A stretch of 64,000 bases of DNA from Rhabdophis nuchalis (taxonomy: Eukaryota; Chordata; Lepidosauria; Squamata; Natricidae). Under the pieces are notes generated by a model. The model saw only the letters and a program-made list of their open reading frames with translations, did no database searches and had not been told where the DNA came from. The translations under genes were made by a program, and so were the position numbers. The stretch lies in contig CM077643.1 of the NCBI GenBank assembly GCA_039707465.1, positions 333,518,419-333,582,418 on the forward strand. The letters are read 5' to 3'. This document shows positions 56,006 to 64,000 of the stretch, piece by piece; the stretch's first letter is position 1; each line of letters starts with the position of its first letter.

Positions 56006-56011
56006 AATAAA
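56006..56011 (+). terminator. CRIM1: CRIM1 poly(A) signal
   Basis: AATAAA within AGCACAATAAAAATTAACTT, followed by a T/TG-rich downstream region (TTTTCATTGCTGTGAAATGA and GAGTTTTTCTGTAT). It is the last AATAAA before repeat-containing intergenic DNA and gives a UTR of plausible length. Confidence 0.55.
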
Positions 56012-56455
56012 AATTAACTTGATGAACTTTTCATTGCTGTGAAATGAGTTTTTCTGTATAATATTGTTTTCATTTTTTTAAACTTTCCAGATTTGTATCT
56101 TGACAAACATCTTTCTTGCAGTACACAGAACGCTTGTTAAGGATCTAGCCACTTTGAGTTCTGTTCCATAATGCTGCATTACCCTATCCTTTCCCATCTT
56201 CTAAGGTTTGAATTCTCTACCTCTGTATTCAGTATTACAGGGTATGAGTATTAAATGCTTGTGGAATGATTTCTTCATCTGTTTTTTAAAGATGATAGTT
56301 CTGCTCTCCCTAAATTTATTCCCCCAGCCTTGCTGATATTCTTGTTCAAGTATGGAAATGTTAATTTTGCTTGAAAAATGAGTCGATATTCTCAGCATGC
56401 AGCCTTAAAGCACCAGGGTGCCTATAGAGTCTGGTAGTCTTGGACCTATGACCAC

Positions 56456-56722
56456 AGGTAGTCCTCAACCTACGACCACTAAGTGAAATATTTAAGTGGG
56501 TTTTGCCTCATCTTACAACTTTTCTTCCCACTGTTGTTAATTGGTAATTTAGTCACACGGTTGTTAAGTGAATCTGATTTTCCAATTGACTTTGCTTCAT
56601 AAAAGATCACAGGACCCCAGGATACAGCAACTGTCATAAATATGAGTCATAAGTCACTTTTTTTCAGTGCCGTTGTCACTTTGAACGGTCACTAAATGAA
56701 CTGTTGTAAGTCGAGCTCTTTC
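56456..56722 (+). mobile_element. TIR element copy
   Basis: Starts CAGGTAGTCCTCAACCTACG, contains GTCACACGGTTGTTAAGTGA and CAACTGTCATAAATATGAG, and ends AACTGTTGTAAGTCGAGC. The ends are inverted repeats of the family at 15904; an internal part is shorter. Confidence 0.72.
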
Positions 56723-56744
56723 TCTGTATGTTACCCTGCATCTG

Positions 56745-57165
56745 TTGTCAGTATTATATCATAGAGGTGGAAAGGGCCATTTAGGGCCTTCATTAACTCA
56801 GGATTAAAATTAAAGCATTCCTGAAAGTTAACTTTCCATTTTTCCTATTGAACACATCCAGTGAATGGAATTCTTATCGCCTCTCCGGTTAGATAGCTCC
56901 ACTGCTAGACTGCTCTTAACTGTTAAGGAATATTTTAATGGCAATCAGTTGAAATCACCTTGTATCGTACATTCTGAAACAACAGGAAACAAGTTTTGAC
57001 TTCCTTCTGGATAATATCATTTGAAGAGTGCTCTTGGTCATTTCTTTTCAAGGTTAAACACATCCAGCTCCTTCAAAATGTCTCCATACAACTTGGTTTC
57101 TAATCCTCTGATCATCCTTGTCACCCTTCTATGAACCTTTTCCAATTTATCCCCCTGGTGCTATA
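56745..57165 (-). mobile_element. Old CR1/L3-type LINE fragment, minus strand
   Basis: TATCATAGAGGTGGAAAGGG is the CR1 3' end read in reverse. Further along, CACATCCAGCTCCTTCAAAA and CTCTGATCATCCTTGTCACC match the reverse complement of the [10 protein letters not shown] coding region seen at 19060-19110. It is highly diverged, so an ancient copy. Confidence 0.6.
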
Positions 57166-58761
57166 CTTAAGATGTAATTTGAGTAATCAAGTGGAACAAT
57201 TCTGTTGAAAAAAGTTAATATTTGACTCAAATTTAGCCTGTAGTTATTTCAAATACTATTACCAAAAGCCAGTTTTTCCTGGGGGAGTTTGTATCAATAG
57301 ATGTCTATGCCCCACTCATTATCAACAGTCCATTATTATTACGCCCTGTATTCTTTTTTAAAGTTAAGGATGCCAACTCTCGTCTTCACTTGAAGGCACC
57401 TGACGCCTTGAATGGACAAGGTTTTGTTCTACAAGATTTGCATGAGATACCAGTGCCATGCTCACTACCCCCATTACTGCTTCCTTAAAGAAGGAATTAT
57501 CCATTCTAGTACTCACATGCAGAATTGTGTTAATCAACCTATCTTTAATGAAGGAAGTCATCATACCATGTTGCTGCCTCTTTACATCGCAATTCAAATT
57601 CATATTTCCTGGGACCCTGAAAATACCATCAACACCCAGGAAATGGCTTTAAGAAGGTGTAGACAAATGCATTAAGTGCACTCATGCTCTGTGTGAGCCC
57701 AATGCTGAGTCTCACCATTGTATCCTTAACACAAGAGGAACAAATCAATAACTGCTCCAGAGATATTATCTAGCTGATTTGGTCATGTTTGTGAAATTTA
57801 GTTGTCGAATTGTCACATGCATTACAGCTAAGCCAAAAGCTCACATTTTTCCTGCTCTGCCTGCACAGAGGAAGAAAATCTTGTAACATTCATGAAAGAC
57901 ATTGGGTGTTGCATCTACAAGCAAAACCAAAGCCTTGGAAGGACTTTGTTCCAGATTTTATATATTTGATATATATTTTTGAACCCAGTTCAAAATATTT
58001 TGAACTCAGTTCAAAACAGAAGTGTGACCTATTCATTCGGCATTTTGTCTGACGGCTCTTAACTAATTAGTAACACCATAAAATATTTAAGCCATCTGTA
58101 TGTTGTATCCATAATATTAAATAAGGAGTGCATAAATAAGGTGGAAACAAAATAAAATGTATATGAATTAAACCTACTATGAGTAAAAGTTTGACTCCTG
58201 ATTGAAGGCCAACTTTTCTTTTTTAAGAATCACCAGAGAGGATGAAAAGCACACATGCATTATACAGAGGTCTACATGAATACTACATGAATGAGAAAAT
58301 TTTCCCCATATGCACAAGAAGCAGAAGGGTACCACATATGAAAAAATACGAAACAGTAGTATTTGGAAATATATGTCAAACAAAAGTACACAAACTAGAA
58401 AACAGTCCAGTAAAAGGAACTGGAATTGTTATCAGCGATAACCAATTTGAAGTTCTGAACGTAGAAGGCAAATTTCAACCATCCAAGATGGTTCTATTAT
58501 ACCAAAATCTCTAGAATAATGGGAAATATTTTTTCTTGGGAGGAAGCAACAAAGCATAAAAAAGAATAATTGATTGGAAAAGCTCACTGTTTTGATGACC
58601 AGAGCTGCCGTGTATGAATTTAAAAAATATAATGAAAAGTATGCCATTTTCCTGGTGCATGTTTCCAGATCATCAAAGTTCATGAAACTGAACAATTACT
58701 ACCTACTTCTAATTATTTTTGTGGGCACAGGCAACACTCCAAACATATATACATTTGTAAA

Positions 58762-58832
58762 GAAATTGTATGCTGCTCAAAGTTGGGCAGTCATATGGGA
58801 TACGGGCGACATAAAAATGTAATAAATATATA
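58762..58832 (+). mobile_element. LINE/SINE 3'-tail scrap
   Basis: TATGCTGCTCAAAGTTGGGC followed by GGGCGACATAAAAATGTAAT resembles the conserved tail GCCGCCCAGAGT...GGGCGGCATAAA of L2-type elements. It is short and uncertain. Confidence 0.45.
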
Positions 58833-59544
58833 AAACTCACAATCTGCAATGGAATGTAATAGGCTGGATTCCCAGGAGAGAGGGGATACATTCCAGAAAA
58901 ATAAAAGGCAGTTCAGTCTAAATGTGAGAGAAAGAGGATGATAGTTCTTGGAGTATTTGCTTGACGTACATAGTAGAATGCTTTAGTTTGGCAAGGCTGT
59001 CAATAGGTGTGGAACAATAAAGAGCCTAGCTTGAAAGAATTACCACATGTCCTTGATTTTTGAGCCTGACACCATATTTTAATATCCAAATCCTACAGAA
59101 AGCATATGGGCAAGATTTAAAGTGACAGCAGCAAAGTGATACAGATCACTTTTTCAGCCCAAGCTTGATGTTCTCAAGTGGACAATCTATAATGACTGTG
59201 GGAAACTTCAACTCAACCAGTAATGCCATGTTGAACTAGAGCTCAAGGGACAAGAGTTTAATTTCATACTTATCAAATTAAAATAGATGTGCATTTAAAG
59301 AAATATTTCTTGGTTGAGTGGAATAGCTTGTCATTGGATTAGCAATCCCAAGGATCTCTCAGTAAAGCAATCAGAATAACCCATTTTTCTTATTTTTTTA
59401 AAATTAGATTTAGTGTGCCACCCATCTTATCTTCCCTTGTACATTTTGATGAAATTAACCGGCTTCATAACTGGCTGTTCTTCTCATGACTGAAGGCAAG
59501 CAGAAGTAATGTGGTATCTTTATATGATGCCAAAGTAAACATGG

Positions 59545-59775
59545 GAGTCAGTTTGGTGTCATGATTAAAGCTCCAGGCTACAATCTTGGAGGCTTTAAGT
59601 TCTAGTTCCACCTTAGGCACAATGCCAGCTGCGGTGGCCTTGGGCCAGTCCTTCTCTCTTAGCCCTAGGAAACAGATAACAGCAAACCACTTCCAAAGTC
59701 CTGCAAGAAAACTGCAAGGTCTCGTTCAGGCTGTTGCCAGGAGTCAACACTGACTCAAAGGTACAAACACAAAAA
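59545..59775 (+). mobile_element. tRNA-derived SINE, plus strand
   Basis: TTGGTGTCATGATTAAAGCT, CAGGCTACAATC, TTCTAGTTCCACCTTAGGCA, GGCCTTGGGCCAGTCCTTCT, ACAGCAAACCACTTCCAAAG, GTTGCCAGGAGTCAACACTG. This is the order of a common squamate tRNA-SINE; the tail ends near AAAAAAGTAAC. Confidence 0.7.
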
Positions 59776-59944
59776 AGTAACACATAATTATTTTAAAAAT
59801 TGCTTTCCACCCAAATGGAAAGGCATATACCATGTATTTAGATGGTAAGCCTCTTAAAACTTCCAGATGTTTTATTTTAGAAAATGACCAGGGTTAAAGA
59901 AATCACATTAAACAAGAGAGATGATCATAGTATTAGATAACCAT

Positions 59945-60970
59945 TTACATATGCTGTACATATCTACCCCAAACCACCCCAACGATGCCGTCAAAGTGAT
60001 GTCCCGGTGCCTGGAGGCCGTACGGGTCTGGATGAGGAGTAACAAACTTCGACTTAACCCGTCCAAGACCGAGTGGCTGTGGTTTCCGACGTCCCGGTAC
60101 AGCCAGTTGAATCCATCACTGGCCATCGGGGGCGAGTTATTAGCCCCCGTGGAAAGGGCCCGCAACCTAGGCATCCTCCTGGACTCCCGTGGCCAGGGGG
60201 GCTTTTTACCAGGTCTGCCTGGTACGCCAGTTGCACTCCTTTCTTGACCGGGATGCCCTCCGCACAGTCACTCAAGCACTCATTACGTCCCGCCTAGACT
60301 ATTGTAATGCTCTCTACATGGGGCTCCCCTTGAGGTGCACCCGGAGACTGCAGCTGGTGCAGAATGCGGCCACGCGGGGGATCTTGGGAGCCTCACGGCA
60401 TTCCCATGTAACACCTCTCCTGCGCGAGTTGCACTGGCTACCTGTAGTTTTCCGGGTGCGCTTCAAGGTGCTGATAACCATCTTTAAAACGCTCCATGGC
60501 ACGGGGCCTAGTTATTTGCGGGACCACCTCCTACCACATACATCCCTTCGGCCGATTCGCTCCCACAGAGAGGGCCTTCTCCAGGTGCCATCTGCCGGGC
60601 AGTGCCGGTTGCCGACCCCCGCCTTCTCTGTGGCGGGTCCAGCCCTCTGGAACAACCTACCCCCCCGAACTCCGGACCACCATGGACCTCCGCCTCTTCC
60701 GCCAACGTCTCAAGACTCATTTCTTTCACTTAGCCGGCCTGGCTTAGATCCCGAGACCATTCCTACAGACTAAGTTTTAATTTGATCTTAATTTTTGGTA
60801 ATTTTTATTTGTATTTTTAGCATAGGGTACTCAAATTTAATTAGATTTTAATATTTGTAATTGTATTTATCTATATGTTTGTATGTCTATATTTTAACTT
60901 CCTGTGCACCGCCCTGAGTCCCTTCTAGGAGATAGGTGCGGTATAAAAATCAAATCAAATCAAATCAAAA
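59945..60970 (+). mobile_element. L2/CR1-L3-type LINE, plus strand, frameshifted
   Basis: Reads STPNHPNDAVKVMSRCLEAV, NKLRLNPSKTEWLWFP and ERARNLGILLDSR (frame from 59921), then shifts near 60190 where the segment equivalent to LSLDDHVTAVT is deleted. The second frame (60189-60773) carries GAFYQVCLVRQLHSFLDRDA, LDYCNALYMGLPLRCTRRLQ, HVTPLLRELHWLPVVFRVRF. The 3' UTR has GTGCACCGCCCTGAGTCCCT and an (AAATC)n tail. The YADD region and everything upstream are lost. Confidence 0.87.
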
Positions 60971-60973
60971 ATT

Positions 60974-61075
60974 TTGCTCTGGTGGTTAAAGCACTGGGCT
61001 AGAAAGCAAGAGATGAGTTCTAATCCCTGGCTGGATGATTTTGAGCCAGTCCCTCTCTTTCAGCCCATGGAGTCA
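60974..61075 (+). mobile_element. tRNA-derived SINE fragment directly after the LINE
   Basis: GCTCTGGTGGTTAAAGCACT, GGGCTAGAAAGCAAGAGATG, TCTAATCCCTGGCTGGATGA, TGAGCCAGTCCCTCTCTTTC. It is the head and core of the SINE family at 59545 and begins right at the LINE tail. Confidence 0.65.
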
Positions 61076-62016
61076 AGCAACAAGCTGCTTTGTCAATTCC
61101 TGCTGCAACCAAATAGATCAACAATTTGTTCATCTAAAAAAAAGCGGAGCCTGCAAAGCAGGAAAACGCACAGATGAAGACACCATGCGTGCTATTCATT
61201 ATATCTCTTCTGCCTATCTACCTCTGTACTGCAGAAAGTTGCATGATAGAATTTCCAGTGATATGTCTGATGATGTCACACTCTAAAGCATTTCCTGTAC
61301 AGAAATAAACAGCTAAATTCAGAGTGTCCAGTTTCATCACGAACAACCCAGCACTGTTTTTCACTGCTATGGGGGAAATCAGCAAATGTAAATCAGCAAC
61401 CTTGTAACTATTTAACGAGAAAGAAGATTTCACTGATTTCGGTGGGATATACCCCATATGGATAAATATAGGATTGCAGTCTTAAAATGTTCTAATCAGA
61501 AAAAGACAGCTTGGATGCAAACTTCACCTTCCTCCTCCTCATATTGCAGTTATGAACTTTTCTCTTCCATCTGCTCCTACCTAGCATTTAACTTCCAAAC
61601 AAACCAATCATGGGTTTGTTTTTCTCTAATGGCTTTTTTTTTTGTTCTCTACTGAACATGCTCACTACATGTGGGCTTATTAAAATTAATTCTGATCCTT
61701 AAAAAGGGAGTGTACAGGATGTATATATGTTTAAAATGCTGTGGCATTCCTGACATTGTTAGCAGCAGCCTTCCTTTGTTTCGAAACTCGGCCAACTGGA
61801 ATGCACTATTTGTGCCCTTTTGACTGATCCATCCTGATTTCAGATATTTCTCTTTTTTTGGTGGTGATGGTGGGAACTTCTAGTAACACTTCTCTGCCCA
61901 CGTGGAAACCGTCCAAGAGAAAACCTAAGAATGGCACCTTATGTCGAATGCCTTGAGAGCTGAACAAGAAGTGTTGTTTCAGGTTACTGTGCACAAATAA
62001 GCACAATGCCATATCC

Positions 62017-62164
62017 CAGAAGTCCCCAAACTTGGCAACTTTAAGACTTGTGGACTTCAACTCCCAGAATTCTCCAGCCAGCATAGAACATAGCATAGCT
62101 GGCTGGAGAACTCTGGGAGTTGAAGTCCACAAGTCTTAAAGTTGCCAAGTTTGGGGACCCTCTG
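62017..62164. mobile_element. 148-bp palindromic hAT-like MITE upstream of FEZ2
   Basis: It starts CAGAAGTCCCCAAACTTGGC and ends GCCAAGTTTGGGGACCCTCTG (last 20 shown in the same family form). Arms are reverse complements over about 60 bp. An 8-bp duplication with one mismatch flanks it: CCATATCC at 62009-62016 and TCATATCC at 62165-62172. The GTGGACTTCAACTCCCAGAA block is shared with the element at 35253. It sits about 230 bp upstream of the CpG island. Confidence 0.85.
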
Positions 62165-62389
62165 TCATATCCCAATCTGCCGGCGTTCAGACGTATTGGG
62201 ACTTTAGACTGATTAATAACAAGTATTAATTAATCAAGATATGAACGCACGCCCCATCCCATCACAATAGGCTCTTTCTCTTTCAAACAAACGGGCCACG
62301 GAACGATACGTCGTGTGAGGATTTCACACTAATATACACTAAAAAACCTCCACACCCCGCCTCAAAGGGCTATTCAGGCCGAGCTCCGA

Positions 62390-62568
62390 AGGAGGGGGCG
62401 GCGTGAGTCACACTACCACCGCCGCCGCCCCACCCTTCGCTTTTCCGCCTCGGCGGTGGGGAGCGCGCACCGGCCAGCTCAGCCAGCCAGCCAGCCAGCG
62501 AGGGAGGGGGCGGGCGCGCGGGTGCGCGCGTTGGCCGGGCCCCGCGGCCTCTCGACTTCTTCTCGGCG
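62390..62568 (+). promoter_or_regulatory. FEZ2: FEZ2 CpG island, promoter and 5' UTR
   Basis: GC content and CpG frequency rise sharply from about 62390 and stay high through exon 1 to about 62960. The segment has a perfect AP-1-type site TGAGTCA (62404-62410), a GC box GGGGCGGG (62507-62514) and a (CAGC)n run (62475-62499). There is no TATA box, as usual for a housekeeping-type CpG-island promoter. The transcription start is not resolved. Confidence 0.7.
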
Positions 62569-62822
62569 ATGGCGACGGCGACCTCGCCGCGGGACCCGGC
62601 CGGGGACTGGCAGGACTTCTCGGGCTTCCAGCCTTCGTCGGAGCCGAGCGGTTGCCCGGAGGCGGCCGTGGAAGGAGGCCCCTGGGACGGCGGGGGCGAT
62701 TTGGGGACCGAGCTGCCGCTCTGCTTCCAACCTGCTCGGCTGCTGCCCGAGCATTGCCTAGACCCGGAAGCCCTTCTCCCGCCGCAGCCCCTCAGCGAGC
62801 GGAGCGCCTTGCACGAAGATGA
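62569..62822 (+). CDS. FEZ2: FEZ2 exon 1 (N-terminus)
   Basis: The ATG at 62569 has a good Kozak context (GGCGATGG). The 254-nt coding segment encodes MATATSPRDPAGDWQDFSGF, ending PLCFQPARLL, LSERSALHEDE, and stops at GA|GTGAGT in phase 2. The GDWQDF...F motif, the LCF(R/Q)P motif and the acidic end before the donor match the first exon of FEZ2 as I recall it (GDWQDFYEF, LSLCFRPSD, LLQGDE). FEZ proteins are kinesin-1 adaptors with a C-terminal coiled coil, acting in axonal transport and autophagy. The middle is Gly/Pro/Glu-rich and poorly conserved, and the start is about eight residues longer than human. FEZ1 is less similar. Confidence 0.85.
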
Positions 62823-64000
62823 GTGAGTGAAGCGGCGGGTCGGATTCCTTCCTTGGAGGTGGAAGAGGAAGAGGAGGATGGAGCCTCGCCCCCCCTCCTC
62901 CTCTTCGCCCCTCTGCTACCCCGGTCGCTTTGGCGAGAGGTCCTTTTTTGCAAAGAGTGAGGTTCTCCCTTCGGTCGTGGAAAACTTCTCCGGGGATTGA
63001 GAAAAGGGATGTGTAAAAAATGGGGCGCTGGGTTTGGGGTGGGGGATTCCGATCCCCCACTTTTCTTCCCTCCATCTATCCTGGTCGGGGAACTCCCCCC
63101 CCCCTTCACTCCATAAATATCTGTGCATAGCAGTATTTTAACCAGTTCCGTTGCATTTCTTTTGTACAATGACAATCAAAACAGTGCTACGCTATTTTCT
63201 ATATGGCTGCATGGCCAACATATCAGAAGAAAAATGCAGAGAAACTTAAATGGGCAATATCGCATGAGTATCCCCCCCCCCCCCTCTATATTGTACTTGG
63301 TTTATTTAGCAGAGCAGCTGCCATTATTTTAAAGAGGGAATTGAAATTTACCGTGTTGGAATATAATAAACAAAAATTAAAAATCGGGCTGGGGGAGGAA
63401 GTAGGAAAAAGAGAATTTGCAGCTTCAGGACACGATTCGTTGCTAATGGAGAGCAACCCCCGACAGAGTAAATAGGGTGCTGTTCCCCAACCCTCAGGGG
63501 TTATGAGGACCTAATGCCCGGTAAGCCCCGAAGGAGGAAAGCTTCAAGATACTTTCGCCTTCGCTCCGACTTGGACTTTAAACTTTCCAGCACAACCAGA
63601 CTGTACTCTGTACGTTAGCAAGCATTGCACGGACTAGGCGCTGGTATTTGGTGGAAGGCAACCAATCCTAACGTGGAATCTAATCCTTTTGTATCTTGTA
63701 CTTAAGGGTAGTCCCTTTCTCAGAGCCCCCAAAGGCCTGTTTCAGTGCAGACCCTCATGTTTTATTTTAAGAACTTGCACTGTTGCAGTCTAAAAAAAGC
63801 AAAAGAAACTTTGCAGAGACGTAATTGGACCCTTCTGAAGTGCACATCTCAGAAATTGTCTCAAATATTCCTTTTTCGCTAAGGTTTTTGCTGATTTATA
63901 ACTCTAACTTGTATTGATGCTTAACTCATTTAAGAATTGGAAACATTTTAGACTGCAACCTGTGCTCCAATATCACCATCGGTATGGATGCATTCTATAG
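62823..64000 (+). other. FEZ2: FEZ2 intron 1 (5' part)
   Basis: It begins with the consensus donor GTGAGTG. The first 140 bp remain GC-rich (end of the CpG island). A C run lies at 63272-63284. No further exon or recognisable repeat is seen up to the window end; the next FEZ2 exon (expected to begin with the IWNALTDNYG block) is outside. Confidence 0.75.

Larger units (their letters stand above)
53418..56030 (+). other. CRIM1: CRIM1 3' UTR
   Basis: About 2.6 kb from the stop codon to the most convincing poly(A) signal at 56006-56011. Length is similar to what I recall for mammals. AATAAA also occurs at 53475-53480 (58 nt after the stop) and 55536-55541. The UTR includes two TGTAAATA Pumilio-type motifs (54471-54478, 55331-55338), an AT-rich dinucleotide block (about 54540-54670) and short (TG)n stretches at 54178-54200 and 54842-54860. 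The end is inferred. Confidence 0.6.
56031..62389. other. CRIM1-FEZ2 intergenic region
   Basis: About 6.4 kb. It contains a TIR element (56456-56722), an old CR1/L3 fragment (56745-57165), a LINE/SINE tail scrap (58762-58832), SINEs (59545-59775, 60974-61075), a plus-strand LINE (59945-60970) and a palindromic MITE (62017-62164). The intervals 57180-58750, 58840-59540 and 61080-62010 hold short ORFs only and nothing I recognise. If FEZ2 is inverted relative to mammals, a breakpoint should lie here. Confidence 0.75.

Noticed and set aside
57364..57675. Overlapping 79-87 aa ORFs on both strands
   Set aside because: Mutually overlapping frames with no motif; possibly an old repeat but no family recognised.
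58242..58514. 90-aa ORF in the intergenic region
   Set aside because: No recognisable family, weak start context and AT-rich codon use; no evidence for a gene.
62403..62822. 139-aa and 101-aa ORFs overlapping FEZ2 exon 1 in other frames
   Set aside because: Only the frame starting at 62569 gives the conserved GDWQDF and LCFQP motifs and a fitting splice donor; the others are GC-driven shadows.

Overview
This is vertebrate nuclear DNA, almost certainly from a squamate reptile and most likely a snake. It is AT-rich and intron-rich. Its interspersed repeats are squamate types: a Sauria SINE with a BovB-like tail, an abundant tRNA-derived squamate SINE, CR1 and L2/CR1-L3-type LINEs, and hAT-like and TA-flanked non-autonomous DNA transposons. 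There is no sign of bacterial or viral genome content, no CRISPR array and no operon.

Two host genes are present. The main one is CRIM1 (cysteine-rich transmembrane BMP regulator 1), plus strand. Fourteen consecutive coding exons (numbered 4 to 17 from recall of the 17-exon mammalian gene) run from 2641 to the stop codon at 53415-53417, with a 3' UTR to about 56030. Exon phases are consistent across all 13 introns. Together they encode about 787 residues: the end of the N-terminal cysteine-rich region with a conserved RGD, VWC domains 1-2, the antistasin-like repeats, VWC domains 3-6, a juxtamembrane stalk, one transmembrane helix and the cytoplasmic tail. Exons 1-3 (signal peptide and IGFBP-like domain) lie upstream of the window. 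In other vertebrates CRIM1 tethers BMPs through its VWC modules and modulates their processing and delivery.

About 6.5 kb beyond the CRIM1 poly(A) site, a CpG island (about 62390-62830) holds the first coding exon of FEZ2 (fasciculation and elongation protein zeta 2), also on the plus strand. In human and mouse, as I recall, FEZ2 lies tail-to-tail with CRIM1, so the same-direction order here suggests a local inversion or an assembly error. This is the most notable gene-level observation.

The introns hold most of the remaining structure. Intron 4 contains a TA-flanked transposon with a CTAC/CTCT minisatellite, a GC-rich hAT-like foldback element with a perfect 8-bp target duplication, and a 2.7-kb minus-strand LINE with endonuclease and reverse transcriptase domains. 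Introns 6, 7 and 10 contain nested transposons. Intron 8 ends in stacked LINE 3' fragments that stop 120 bp before exon 9. Intron 9 holds a LINE, an L1-type insertion that looks HAL1-like, a 135-bp near-perfect palindromic MITE and a CR1 end. Intron 10 has a composite transposon carrying an LTR-like segment and a 200-bp hairpin with a B-box-like loop. Intron 7 is mostly repeat-poor between 21 and 25.8 kb and around 27 kb, where conserved regulatory sequence is plausible but unproven.

I found no clear new biological system. The best leads are the FEZ2 orientation, the palindromic elements and the HAL1-like insertion. All comparisons with other species are from memory, because no search could be run.
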